A DNA stretch of 64,000 nucleotides from Myrica gale. Lineage: Eukaryota; Streptophyta; Magnoliopsida; Fagales; Myricaceae. Location of the stretch: the NCBI GenBank assembly GCA_963930655.1, contig OZ005608.1, positions 23,957,271 through 24,021,270 of the forward strand, written 5' to 3'. Below the pieces are notes generated by a model, which searched no databases, was not told the origin of the DNA, and saw nothing but the letters and a program-made list of their open reading frames with translations. The translations under genes and the position numbers were made by a program. Positions 1-10,705 of the stretch are shown here, piece after piece. Every line of letters begins with the position of its first letter. The first letter of the stretch is position 1.

Positions 1-451
1 TGAATTCAAATTAAATTTCATTGCAAATAACCCAGTTTTGTCTCAAAAAGATTAATTTATTGTGGTGTTGGCATAATATGACCAAAAACCAGCTCTGAAA
101 AGTTAACCGCCAGAAACAATATTAATCAAACATATGAGGATGGAAATGGAGAGTAGCAACAATGTTTTTTTAGGGCATGATGATCAGTTAAGCGCGAGGC
201 AAAATAAATGAGATTTTAGCAAAAAAAGAAAGATGGTATAATATAAGTGAGGTCATATATGCACATTAATAATAGTACTTTTCGACTTTCATAGAGAGAT
301 TATTGTTGCTTCAGCTAGCTTAATACATTGGATATTAGCTTTTGAACACTATTACATGTGCTCACAAAGCCCAATATTAAGCTTTTATTACATCATATAT
401 ATATATATATAGACCATAGGGTACTGGCTAGTTCCTTGCCTCTCATCTGCT
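1..451. other. Intergenic, downstream of TLP copy 1
   Basis: AT-rich sequence with no coding signal. It is nearly identical to 21,366-21,814, downstream of TLP copy 4. A short TA run lies near 398-410. Confidence 0.7.
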
Positions 452-1139
452 TCAAGGGCAGAACACGACCTTGTAGTTAGTCCCTCCAGGGCACGTAAAT
501 GTGCTAGTTTGGTCATCCTTGGGGTAACTGTAAGCATCGCGGCAACGATCTTTGAAAAACTTGGAAAAATTTGTAGGTCCACAGCTCCCAGAGTTGCAAC
601 AATATTGATCGCTTTTAAACACAGTGCAAGGGTTGTTACACCCACCGGGAGCCCTCAACTCATTAGGGCATTGTCCGTTGATATCAGCTGTGCATCTTAT
701 CCCACGGGTGCACCCGTTGGACGTAGGGCTAAATTCCATGGGAACATTAAACCCATCAACAAGAGAGATATCAAAGAAATCTAAGTTATTATATTGGTTT
801 AGCGCATATTCGGCAAGGGTGTTCGGCGGTGCCCCATAGGCTTGGCATTGTAGAAGCCCGCCACAGTCACCTGTTTGGCATCTGCCACGTCCAGACCCAT
901 CAAAACTATATACACCCAGTTCTTGGCCAAATACGGGCCCCTTGGGTGCCGGGGCTAACATCAAGGATCCATCTTCCACCGCGCGCCTTCAGCTGCCTGC
1001 CTCCACCGGGCACAGCCCCAGCCCAAACCGTGAAAGGGCAATTGTTTATTATAGAGAATCTAGCTGCATGGGATAGGGTAAAGCAGAACGTGATTGAAAG
1101 GAAGTAAAAAATGGACAGGGTTTTGGAGATATTGCTCAT
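452..1139 (-). pseudogene. Thaumatin-like (osmotin/PR-5) copy 1, frameshifted
   Basis: An osmotin-like gene read right to left. The chosen start at 1,139 gives MSNISKTLS, a hydrophobic signal peptide ending near SHAARF, and then [15 protein letters not shown] as in the intact copies. An upstream in-frame ATG at 1,229 lies at or beyond the TATA box, so it is not the start. The frame breaks near 906-914: compared with copy 4 there is an extra TATA, probably slippage in a TA run. After the break a second frame carries the thaumatin signature ([12 protein letters not shown]) and all remaining cysteines to VVFCP. Without the 4-bp insertion the gene would read through. The 5' end and promoter are duplicated immediately upstream (1,882-2,724). 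The call is secure for family. Loss of function is inferred unless the shift is an assembly error. Confidence 0.9.
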
Positions 1140-1205
1140 TTTGGGGATCTGTGATATGCTTAACTCTTGTGGTTTGTGTTGTGTCTGTGAGCAGATGGGT
1201 AGGGG

Positions 1206-1213
1206 TTTATATA
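1206..1213 (-). promoter_or_regulatory. TATA box of TLP copy 1
   Basis: TATATAAA on the minus strand, about 67 bp upstream of the ATG at 1,139. It is conserved in position in TLP copies 2, 4 and 5. An identical box at 2,049-2,056 belongs to the duplicated promoter. Confidence 0.7.
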
Positions 1214-1880
1214 GGGCTACCTTGGACATGGATGTGGGATGTCCCTTGTGTACTAGCTAGAAGTATAGAAGCTACAGGCATTATCGCGTATATGGAAGTT
1301 ACTATTGCCGGTCAAGTGTTTTTTGCAAAATTTGTTATGCTGTTTAATTTATCTTTAAGGCTATAGCTTGACTTGAAGACAAGTCAATAAATGGCCAGCA
1401 AAGTCTTGTTTTTTGTGCTTAATTTTGTTGTAATCATGTTTTGTTTGGTGTTTTTTTCAGGACTTCTTAACTCTTTATCTGCATTACATTAATCTCTCAA
1501 TTTACATAGATAGTTCTTGCAGAAAGTAAATACAGCTGACATTCTTTTGCTTTTCTGTTTTTTTGTTTAGTGAAGATAATGAATATTTCAGTCTAAAACG
1601 TCATGAGTGTAGATGATAAAGGATTCTATGCAAAGATAAACATGCAAAGTCATATAAAGAGAGATGACTGTGATTTAAAGCGGAATATCTCCAAAACTTT
1701 GTGCATCTGAACAGTAATATACTGTGTCAACAGTACTGGAAAAATGTTACATCCAAAAGTGGAAAATTTCCTATAGATTAAGCTACAGTACCTTGGACAA
1801 GGATGTGGGATGTCCCTTGTGTACTAGCTAGAAGTATAGAAGCTACAGGCATTATCGCGTATGGAAGTTACTATTGCCGG

Positions 1881-1982
1881 TCAATTGTTTATTATAGAGA
1901 ATCTAGCTGCATGGGATAGGGTAAAGCAGAACGTGATTGAAAGGAAGTAAAAAATGGACAGGGTTTTGGAGATATTGCTCAT
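1881..1982 (-). pseudogene. TLP 5' fragment: signal peptide plus a few residues
   Basis: This is the duplicated start of TLP copy 1. From the ATG at 1,982 it reads the signal peptide and AARFSIINN and then stops. The open frame is 33 codons. The duplicated TATA box (2,049-2,056) sits at the usual distance, so the fragment could be transcribed. The product would be a cleaved signal peptide with about 9 residues. No function is claimed. Confidence 0.75.
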
Positions 1983-2724
1983 TTTGGGGATCTGTGATAT
2001 GCTTAACTCTTGTGGTTTGTGTTGTGTCTGTGAGCAGATGGGTAGGGGTTTATATAGGGCTACCTTGGACATGGATGTGGGATGTCCCTTGTGTACTAGC
2101 TAGAAGTATAGAAGCTACAGGCATTATCGCGTATATGGAAGTTACTATTGCCGGTCAAGTGTTTTTTGCAAAATTTGTTATGCTGTTTAATTTATCTTTA
2201 AGGCTATAGCTTGACTTGAAGACAAGTCAATAAATGGCCAGCAAAGTCTTGTTTTTTGTGCTTAATTTTGTTGTAATCATGTTTTGTTTGGTGTTTTTTT
2301 CAGGACTTCTTAACTCTTTATCTGCATTACATTAATCTCTCAATTTACATAGATAGTTCTTGCAGAAAGTAAATACAGCTGACATTCTTTTGCTTTTCTG
2401 TTTTTTTGTTTAGTGAAGATAATGAATATTTCAGTCTAAAACGTCATGAGTGTAGATGATAAAGGATTCTATGCAAAGATAAACATGCAAAGTCATATAA
2501 AGAGAGATGACTGTGATTTAAAGCGGAATATCTCCAAAACTTTGTGCATCTGAACAGTAATATACTGTGTCAACAGTACTGGAAAAATGTTACATCCAAA
2601 AGTGGAAAATTTCCTATAGATTAAGCTACAGTACCTTGGACAAGGATGTGGGATGTCCCTTGTGTACTAGCTAGAAGTATAGAAGCTACAGGCATTATCG
2701 CGTATGGAAGTTACTATTGCCGGT

Positions 2725-4398
2725 CAAGTGTTTTTCGGAAAATTTGTTATGCTGTTTAATTTATCTTAAAGGCTATAGCTTGACTTGAAGACAAGTAAAT
2801 AAATGGTCAACAAAATCTCGTTTTGTGCTTAATTTTGTTCTAATCATGTTTTGTTTGGTGTTCGTTTCAGGACCTCTTAACTCTTAAGCTGCATTACATT
2901 AATCTCGCAGTTTACATAGATAGTTCTTGCAGAAATTAATTTAATACAGCTATCATTCTTTTGCTTTTCTGTTTCTTGTTTAGTGAAGATCGTGAATATA
3001 TTCAGTCTAAAAAGACAGCGTAGATATTGACATAGTTACAATATTATATACATAACCCCAGGAATTAACATCTACAAAACAACCCTATATTCAAAACATC
3101 AGGTTGATCTTACAAATTCTAGCTGAGGATCTTTTGTTTTTTGATCCGAGTAAAGTTGAAAAATCTGCTGAGGTACTATTTGTAAATCATGTATGTTTAA
3201 TCGGTCCATCCAGAATAAATATCGTGCATCTGAACAGTACTATACTGTGTCAACAGTACTGGAAAAAGTTAAGTACGTCCAACAGTGGAAAATTTCGTGC
3301 ATCTGGCCGATCTTTCGTGTCAAGGAAAAACACTCCCACTTAGACATTTGCGATAAGAATTTGCCATTATGTGCTCGCGCGGGCCGGGAAAGCTTTTAAA
3401 GTGGTTTACCCCAACAAAGAGTAATATATATGCGGCCTTTTCCTCATCTCATCATTTTTAAGTGAAAGAGAGTGAACTTCCGCATATCCACAATACAATC
3501 AAGGAAATTCATAGCCTCCTACGCAAATTGGATCACTGGAAATATCAGAAAACCAGGAGGGGTGTAAATAATACTACGAAATGTCTTACTCGTTGGGCCG
3601 CCTCTAATTTATTTGAACCTTCTCCTATATAATTGAGTAAATTGATAATTTGAATTTGCTGTAGTATTATCTAGCTCGTTAGATCACCTCTGAATTTATT
3701 TCGGGACACCCTTCTATGTAATCGATCACAAACTAATTATTTTAACTTTGTGTATGCAGGGTAGATCCCCTAATTATGTAAGTGTTTAAGTAAAAATGAA
3801 TGAACCTTTGTCTTGATTAAGGGCATGTTTGTTTACACAAGTATTCAACAAAACTTCCAAAAATAACATCTAAAATCTCAAAAATTTGTACACAAACACC
3901 AATATTTTTTACACAATTTCTAACAACTTTTCACACGAATTTCAATACCTTTTAAAAAAAATAACAAATCTTCTCTCTCCATACTTTTTCAACTAAATTC
4001 AATACCTTTTTATTAAACAATTATTTCAAATTATCTTTCTCTATACCTTTTTAGAAACTCTAACAAAATTAAATATCTTTAAAACTTTTTACTAATTCTT
4101 AGGCAAAAATTTATGAAATTTTAATCTACATAAATATTCACAACTATATCAAAATCTTACAAATTTTTATAAAACAACATCACCTAGAAAACAAGAAGGA
4201 AAAAATTCACTTTGCACGCCTGAACTTTGGGATCATTTCTAAATTGCACTCACTTTTATCGATTTCGTTAGATTAGTTCTATGTTTATGTTGATTCCCAC
4301 TCTAGACCTCAAATTGTTGTTACTTCTCAAGGCAAACCAACCGCCTGACGTCCACGTAGAACTTAAAGTTCTTATTTCCCGCTTTGCCCTTCCCCTCG
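2725..4398. other. Intergenic sequence, AT-rich
   Basis: No convincing gene. It matches the flanks of the copia insertion in A' (25,140-25,728 and 33,130-34,790). TCTGG at 3,302-3,306 is the unoccupied target of that copia element. The stretch 3,830-4,200 is very AT-rich and looks like degenerate MITE-type sequence, but paired ends were not found. Confidence 0.6.
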
Positions 4399-4500
4399 CA
4401 TGGACCTCCTCGACTGGCTGGCCCTCTTCTTCGGCTTCCAGAGGGACAAATACGGAACCAGCGGGAGCACCTCGTCCTCCACCTCGACAACGCCCAGATG
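4399..4500 (+). repeat. Left arm of inverted repeat around FGAM synthase pseudogene
   Basis: About 100 bp that recurs inverted at 5,686-5,785. Reading + from 4,399 it begins CATGGACCTCCTCGACTGG. The right arm, read in reverse complement, begins CATGTACCTCCTTGACTGG, and both run to CAACGCCCAGATG. The encoded start (MDLLDW..., then HLDNAQ) faintly resembles the N-terminus of SAR1-type small GTPases, but this is weak. Confidence 0.65.
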
Positions 4501-4599
4501 CACCGCCTCTCTCCTCCCCTGAAGAACGCTGATGGGGTGTGGTCTTCCAAGGCGAATAAAAGGGTGGTGATTTTTCGTTCTCGTTCTTTGCAGACTGTT

Positions 4600-5676
4600 C
4601 AAAGAACAACGCGATACAATTTTTGTGACATTTCAGCATCTCCACGCTGCACAGCATTAAATCAAGCTCTGCATGATTCTGGCCACCAACCATGCTTGAT
4701 GTATCCCCACCACCCATTCCGATAAGATATGAAGGGCCCCCAATCTTACAACCAACATTCCCACATCGGGGTCTCCTTTAACTATATGGGTGTGATCAAT
4801 CTGCCCAATACATGCGCTAAACATTATTGGCTTCAACCATTCCAGTCTCTACCCACTTGGGAGTTTCATTCCGAAAGTGTAGCCCTGAATCAATGGTTCT
4901 CCAAATTTGTTCCCATAGTCCGATGCACCATTACTAGCATCAATAAGGATCTGCAAAGATGATGCCAAGTTTGATGGGTATGTGAAATATGATCTTCCCA
5001 TGGAGCATAAGATCCCTCCATTTTTAGACTCCCAACACAATAACCAGTTGTAGATGCAACAACAACAACAAAAAGCCCTTTTCTGTCGCATGGGTATCCT
5101 TGATTCGACCCCCTGCACCTGTCTCTGCACCAGGATAAGGTGCCACATGGGAAATTATCGGTCTCAGCTGGAACCAGGATGAATAGGTCGCAGTTGCTTC
5201 ACATGGAAGCCCTTGATAGATCTTCATGAGAGTCGGGTGTAATACTGCAGATCCTTCTGGGTATAAAACACACTCAGTCATCCGATCATGAACCATCGCA
5301 ACAAACTCATTAATTTGATGATCTTGCAATGCACCCTAACTGTACAACAAGTTCCTCCTTGGCCGCTCCATACGGGTCACCTCTGTCAACCCACATGCTC
5401 GACAGATTGAAACGTCATTAGAAGACCAAGCTGTAGTAAAAGAAAGTCGAGGCCCAACCTCGATTATAACCAATTTCAACCCCTCCTGCCCTTCTTCTCA
5501 ATAAAGCTTTATGTGCCTAAATTCTTAGGCTCATAAGTCTCCTGAAGAAGCCACCTAAGGTCAGAAAGCTTTTCATTCGACAGTCCAGAAGCAAGCCTAA
5601 TATTGAAGCACTGCTCAGTTTTCAAACCAACAAAGGATTTGAGACTTTGGTTTGAACAGTCTTTAAGGGTGCTCAT
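4600..5676 (-). pseudogene. Phosphoribosylformylglycinamidine (FGAM) synthase pseudogene 1
   Basis: The peptides match the plant purine-biosynthesis enzyme FGAM synthase (PurL type) in order on the minus strand: an N-terminal stretch with CFNIRLASGLSNEKLSDLRW, then CGLTEVTRMERPRRNLLY (clearest in the paralog at 35 kb), DHQINEFVAMVHDRMTE, VAPYPGAETGAGGR, LQILIDASNGASDYGNKFGE and MGGGDTSSMVGGQNHAELD. The parent enzyme is about 1,400 residues. Here only parts of the first third remain, with internal deletions, frameshifts and stops. No introns are evident, but whether it is a retrocopy is not proven. Inverted repeats flank it (4,399-4,500 and 5,686-5,785). A second copy lies at 35,000-36,078. 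Confidence 0.85.
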
Positions 5677-5685
5677 TTTTCACAT

Positions 5686-5785
5686 CTGGGCGTTGGCGAG
5701 GTGGAGGACGAGGTGCTCCAGCTGGTTCCGTACTTTTCTTTCTGGAAGCCGAAGAAGAGGGTCAGCCAGTCAAGGAGGTACATGA
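5686..5785 (-). repeat. Right arm of inverted repeat around FGAM synthase pseudogene
   Basis: Inverted counterpart of 4,399-4,500. The same fragment occurs upstream of the second pseudogene at about 36,085-36,190. Confidence 0.65.
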
Positions 5786-5799
5786 AGAGGAAGGTCAAA

Positions 5800-6010
5800 A
5801 TAGAAAATGATCAATACAAAATTTTAATAAAATTTTAGAAAATTTAACAATTTAGTTCTTAAATTATAATTATTTTATTTTTTAGTTTTCAAGTTTAATT
5901 TTTTTAAATTTTAATCGTTGAATTTATAATTTTTTTATAAAATGATCGGTTCGTTTCTCTAAATGAAGGATTATATCAGCTGATAACTGACCAATTGATT
6001 TGTTTATTAA
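5800..6010. mobile_element. Relic of long-TIR, Mutator-like element
   Basis: The motif order (AATTTAACAATTTAGTTCTT, then TTTTATTTTTTAGTTTTCAA, then ATAAAATGATC and TCAGCTGATA) parallels the terminal repeat of the element at 22,780-24,207. No matching second end was found. It lies where blocks A and B abut, and the corresponding place in unit 2 holds the 36.2-40.0 kb insert. Confidence 0.45.
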
Positions 6011-6155
6011 AATTTTGAAAACACAGACGCCATTGTACATCTTGTAGATTTTGAAGATCGAGTCGTTCAAATGATGCTGGTAGCAGCCGCCAGCCAATAG
6101 CTTACGTCATCGAACTTAAAGGTGCATCCTCAAACTCGAGGACTTCTGCTTCTTA

Positions 6156-6326
6156 GGTTGTGTTTGTGTTGTAAAATTTTAGTGTTGTTAAAATTTTAGG
6201 TATTGAGTTTAATGAAAAGTGAAGAGAAAGATAATTTTTTATATTTTTTGTAGTAAATAATAATGATTTGATGGGGAGAGAGAGATTATATTGTAATATT
6301 TAATTGTGTTAAAATTTTAGAGGGGG
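6156..6326. mobile_element. Tourist-like MITE, right end eroded
   Basis: It begins GGTTGTGTTTGTGTTGTAAA just after TTA and is absent from the same place in B' (near 40,116). It is a relative of the complete element at 56,407-56,538 in the opposite orientation. About 22 bp of the right terminal repeat are missing. Confidence 0.65.
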
Positions 6327-6904
6327 TAACGCGCTCAAGCTCCGACAAAGGACTGTTCTCCCTTTTATCCTTTCTCGTTAATTTCTAAACGACGTGAGAG
6401 ATTACGTGCCCCTGTGTCAGAGAATGTAAATTTTCTCGACTTCATTCCTGATGGAATTGAGAGCAAGATCCAAACATCTACTATTTTTTTCTTCCGGAAA
6501 AAAAGAAAAAACTCCGTAGCATGAATCGTCAAGTTAAGCGAGGCGTTTGGCGTAATATATATGACCAAAATCCATCTTTGAGAAGCTAACCCATTAATAT
6601 AAGGTAACCACCAGAAACAATGAGAATATCAGAATATGGGCATGGAAATGGAGATCATATTTAGGGCTTGATGATTAAGTTAATCGCGCGGCAAAATAAA
6701 TTTAGATTTTTAGCACAAAAATGTAAGAAACTAATTAACTATATTATAAATACTATTCGTCTTTCATAGACAGATTATTGCTGCTTGATCTTAGTACATC
6801 GGATACATTTGCACACTACTGCAAATTAAGTCCATGCATTAAAGTTTTATTATATCATAGACCATATGGTACTAGCTAGCTAGTTCCTTCCGTCTTGATC
6901 TGCT

Positions 6905-7585
6905 TCAAGGGCAGAACACGACCTTGTAGTTAGTTCCTCCAGGGCACGTAAATGTGCTAGTTGGGTCATCCTTAGGGTAGCTGTAAGCATCGGGGCAACG
7001 AGTCTTGAAAAATCTGGAAAAATCTGTAGGTCCACACTTCCCAGAGTTGCAACAATATTGATCAGTCTTAAAAACGGTACAAGGATTGTTACACCCACCG
7101 GGAGCCTTCAACTGGCTGGGGCACTGTCCGTTGATATCAGCGGTGCATCTTATCCCACGGGTGCACCCACCAGACGTGGGGCTAAATTCCATGGGAACAT
7201 TAAACCCATCAACGAGAGAGATATCAAAGAAATCTTTGTTGCTAAATTGGTTCAGTGCATATTCGGCAAGGGTGTTCGGAGGTGCACCATAGGCTTGGCA
7301 TTGGAGAAGCCCGCCACAATCACCAGTCTGGCATCTGCCACGCCCAGAGCCATCGAAATTGCATCCAGTCCGAGGCCAAATGCGAGCCCCTTTGGTGCCT
7401 GCGGCAACGTCAAGGTTCCATGTTCCACCTCGTGCGTTGAGCTGCCTACCACCACCGGGCACAGCCCCAGCCCAAACGGTGAAAGGGCAATTGTTTACTA
7501 TATTGAATCTGGCTGCATTGGCTAGGGCAAAGCAGAGTGTGATAGAAAGGAAGTAAAAAATGGACAGGTTTTTGGAGAGGCTCAT
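6905..7585 (-). CDS. Thaumatin-like (osmotin/PR-5) protein, copy 2, intact
   Basis: An intact intronless 226-residue protein. Residues 1-24 form a signal peptide ([20 protein letters not shown]..., cleavage expected before ARFNIVNN). The mature part has 16 cysteines for the eight disulfides of the fold. It has the thaumatin signature [12 protein letters not shown], and the acidic-cleft residues expected for the family are visible in [18 protein letters not shown] and CPDAYSY. It ends VVFCP with no C-terminal vacuolar tail, so apoplastic secretion is expected. The family permeabilises fungal membranes or binds beta-1,3-glucans in defence; that role is family knowledge, not shown here. The start is supported by the signal peptide and a TATA box 60 bp upstream. 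Nearest paralog: copy 5 at 40,690. Confidence 0.96.
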   Translation of the reverse strand: MSLSKNLSIFYFLSITLCFALANAARFNIVNNCPFTVWAGAVPGGGRQLNARGGTWNLDVAAGTKGARIWPRTGCNFDGSGRGRCQTGDCGGLLQCQAYGAPPNTLAEYALNQFSNKDFFDISLVDGFNVPMEFSPTSGGCTRGIRCTADINGQCPSQLKAPGGCNNPCTVFKTDQYCCNSGKCGPTDFSRFFKTRCPDAYSYPKDDPTSTFTCPGGTNYKVVFCP

Positions 7586-7644
7586 TTTGGGGAGTGATAT
7601 GCTAATCTCTAGTTGTTTGTGTTGTCTGAGAAGATGGGTAGGGG

Positions 7645-7652
7645 TTTATATA
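7645..7652 (-). promoter_or_regulatory. TATA box of TLP copy 2
   Basis: TATATAAA on the minus strand, 60-67 bp upstream of the ATG at 7,585, in the position conserved among the paralogs. Confidence 0.7.
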
Positions 7653-8764
7653 GGGTTAGCTCGGGTTAGCGGGGTCTACCTGGTGTAGAACTTGCAGGCC
7701 TTATCGCGTATGTGGAAGAGTTTAATGGCCGCTCAATTCAAGGTACGGATTCTCTCCGAATGAGAGAATTCCAAAGATATCAAAAGACACGGTCAAAATT
7801 CATTGAATACAATCTAACGGTCCTTATTCACACAAAGTCATATTACCCATTAATTTAATTGAGTGGATGAATTAAGAACATTAGATTATTACATAAAATA
7901 GAAACAGTGCCTTCTGATATCTCCGGAATTTCCTACTTAGGAGGGAATCCGGTCACGTCATGCTTTGGAAAATCTGCATCTTATCTTTGGCTTGACTTGA
8001 AGACGAGTCAACAAATGGCCAAAATAATGAAATGCTTTTCTTGTTTTGTGCTTTTTTTCTAGTATTTTGTTTTCTGTTCATTTGATCATGACCTCTTAAG
8101 CTGCATTACAATCGCACAGTACTTTACATATAGTTCTTGCAGAAAGTAATTCCAGCAGAAAATTATAATTTTTTTTGTTTGTTTTTTTCGTCAAGATCGT
8201 GAATATATTCAAACTAAGTACATAGGGTACATATTGGCATAGTTACAATATTATTGGTATATAGTATATAACTAGAGGAATTAATATCAACAAAGATCGC
8301 AATCCCTATTCGAAACATCATGAGATAATTGGTGATCTTGTACAAATTCTAGTTGAGATTCTTTTATTTCTGAGCAACTGTGAAAAATCTAGCTGAGATC
8401 TTATTTTGTGAACGATGTGCTTAATCGGTACATAAATATCCGGAATAAATTTCATGCATGAGCTAGCAATTAAACACAATAATTAATCTGATAAGCAAGA
8501 GGTTACAATATATACAAGAGATTAACGAATTACATGTACAATTTGAAGAAATTTATGAACATAATAGATAAATTTTACATTATTTTAATATTATTCACGT
8601 AAAATTTCGAACAGAATAAACAACATACAAATTGTATTATATATAATTACAGAAATTCCTAATGCAAATACGCCTAACATGATATCGAGCCGCCTCGGAC
8701 AAAAGGAGTCAGTGATGCTGGATAAGTTGGAGTTAACAGCTCCTCCTATCACGGGTTTGATTTG
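7653..8764. other. Upstream region of TLP copy 2
   Basis: AT-rich and nearly the same as 41,442-42,617 upstream of copy 5. Stretches around 7,980-8,290 resemble the upstream regions of copies 1 and 4, which points to an older TLP duplication unit. No coding sequence seen. Confidence 0.6.
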
Positions 8765-9013
8765 TCAAATTTCTAATGGTTCAAGGGTCCCATGATCAAG
8801 AAAGCTATATAAGCATATTAATAATGGCGCGCGATACCTACCTGTGGGAAAAGTCTCAAGGAGCATATCAAACCCTGCACCAGCGTCGGTGAAGTTGTCA
8901 GCTCGCGGCATCTCGAAGTGATAAGGACGTCCATGCATACGATTACGATCTATACCCTTCACCAGCGTCGGTGAAGCCATGAGTGATTCCAGTTGAGTTA
9001 TATAATATCCCAT
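8765..9013 (-). pseudogene. Unrecognised coding relic
   Basis: An 82-codon frame whose peptide (LMASPTLVKGIDR, HFEMPRADNF, DMLLETFPT) recurs in altered form in B' (42,618-42,848) and, more degenerate, on the minus strand near 15,480-16,010 and 53,390-53,460 with 53,890-54,020. Conservation across blocks suggests a former gene, but the family was not recognised. A 17-bp segment CACCAGCGTCGGTGAAG occurs twice here. Confidence 0.35.
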
Positions 9014-10009
9014 TGTATGAACTTTTTATCTAATGGAATAAGACATATTAGCTTTATATGATGAGTCACTTCACTTAACTATATTATTGCTATCATCCAT
9101 TGAGTTTTAGAACTTGATCAGGTCTATTCGCGCCGACATATATATATATATATCAAGATCATCTATAATTTTAATTACCGCATGCAATTTCGAGAGACAT
9201 AACAGTAGTATATGGGTCCTATAAATTTTAATAGGTATTAAACTTCGAATAATATGGATCCTATATACTTGTTCAATGTGCATGTAATACTTTTCGTGTC
9301 CATCTTTAGAACTGTACCATGTGGATGGAAGATAGATCTTCAGGTCTAGTACTATTACATGTAATTGGTTATGGATTGATTGATTTTCCTCAAGACATAA
9401 AACTTTGATTTATCACCTACACCATGATTGGAAGAATTTTTTTTAGTCCATATAATATAGATTTATTTCATGATTAATTTATAAATATATTTATATATAT
9501 AACAAATGAAATATTACGGAGCGAGCATGGAACTAAATGAAAATAAAAGAAATATAAAAATCAGACCACTTGATAAATAACTATTAGTCTTACACAGTCT
9601 TCGAATCTATTAGATAATGAACTAGTTATGTGCTGTTTCAGTGACGGTCAATAGAAGCTGCGTTATTAATTAATACTTAATTTTTTTATTTTGACTAAAC
9701 GTTGATCAGACTAGCTGCTAGGTGTGGTTCAGATCAGGAAAAGATCATCCTAGCTAGCTAGATGCATGAACTTCCCGCGGTTATACCCAATAACCTGGTA
9801 ATGGCCCATAGCTCCCCTCCCCAGGTCTTATATCTATTTGGCTGGACTGGAGAGAGAGAGAGAGTCTGAACTTAACCTAATCAATGAACAAATTTGCAGT
9901 ACGCGAAGAGGATAATCCGATAGATATTTTTTAACATATGTGGGTTTCCTTTTAATGACAATTAGTCAGTCCATATGACTCCGTCTCCACAGAGCTGCCT
10001 TTATAATAC
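9014..10009. other. Intergenic sequence
   Basis: AT-rich, collinear with 43,020-44,055. It contains CCGTC at 9,981-9,985, the empty target site for the copia element present in B'. No gene seen. Confidence 0.6.
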
Positions 10010-10017
10010 AATTTGGG

Positions 10018-10135
10018 ACCTCCAGGAAGATGATTAATTATATATATGATTGACTTTGTCAAAGAGCATGGTTGTAGCCTGCAGGAGATGGTGTCTATCT
10101 TATCGCTAAGTCATTAGAAGACAGCGGCCACCGGG
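10018..10135 (+). pseudogene. MYB3R-like repeat relic (R2)
   Basis: Degenerate sequence reading like GAAGATGATT..., then GTCAAAGAGCATGGTTGTAG, GGAGATGG and TCTTATCGCTAAGTCATTA. This is the pattern of the R2 exon of the MYB3R pseudogene at 20,345-20,460. Stops and insertions are present. The copy in B' is at about 48,787-48,902. It suggests that TLP units and MYB3R pieces were duplicated together in an older event. Confidence 0.55.
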
Positions 10136-10644
10136 CTACGAGTCCTGATCTCCTACGTTGTTCTTATCGTCGCGGACGTTCCAAACTTCCAATTGAGTCA
10201 CGTCATGAAATTCAAAGGCAGATACTCAAACTCCGTGGCTTCTGTTTGTTTAAAGTTTTCATTAAATTTATTGATATGGAAAATGTTGTCGGACCTCTCC
10301 AGAGAGTAAAATAAATTAATGATGGTGGGGACTGGTTACTAATGGATACGTGGGTCGACGAGCAGCTAGTACTGTTCCACAGACGTTATTGTGGGGCTGA
10401 AATTTAGGTGGAAAATTTCGAGTGATGATCACTGTGATTTGTGGGTCTCTTGAAGAAAAGTCAATAACGGAGTCTAGCGAGGAAGCTAGAGATATTGATG
10501 AGTCATTCGTTCTCTTTCTTAGAGCCGCCTTGACCTTTGACAGGGTCGCATTAACTCACGTCTTGGGCAGTAGGAATCTTCTACATCTTTTACACAGTCG
10601 GATCCGGGCCACGTTAATCACGTAGATTTTGAATTTCGCAATGC

Positions 10645-10705
<61 letters not shown>

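Larger units (their letters stand above)
1039..2724. repeat. 843-bp perfect tandem duplication (two units)
   Basis: Unit 1 is about 1,039-1,881 and unit 2 about 1,882-2,724, with a constant offset of 843 bp. No difference was seen by eye. Each unit holds the first 33 codons of the TLP gene, its TATA box and about 700 bp upstream. Each also ends with a roughly 85-bp copy of its own promoter segment (1,797-1,883 resembles 1,221-1,317). The junction is at the shared CAATTG/CAAGTG. A' has no such duplication, so it arose after the 21-kb duplication. Confidence 0.9.
1..5790. repeat. Duplicated block A (unit 1)
   Basis: This block is repeated as A' at about 21,366-36,200, in the same orientation. 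It contains TLP copy 1, its upstream region and an FGAM synthase pseudogene. The match starts at base 1, so the true left edge of the duplication may lie outside the window. A' differs by large insertions (Mutator-like 22,780-24,207; hAT 24,477-24,772; copia 25,729-33,129). A has an extra 843-bp tandem duplication and lacks about 500 bp present at 33,317-33,830. The alignment was made by eye. Confidence 0.9.
6040..10440. repeat. Duplicated block B (unit 1)
   Basis: It matches B' at 40,018-49,210, except for MITE 6,156-6,326 (only in B), a MITE near 42,865-43,020 (only in B') and the copia element at 44,056-48,744 (only in B'). It contains intact TLP copy 2. Confidence 0.9.

Noticed and set aside
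906..1229. Upstream ATG at 1,229 as the start of TLP copy 1
   Set aside because: It lies at or beyond the TATA box, adds 30 residues before the signal peptide, and has no counterpart in the intact paralogs.
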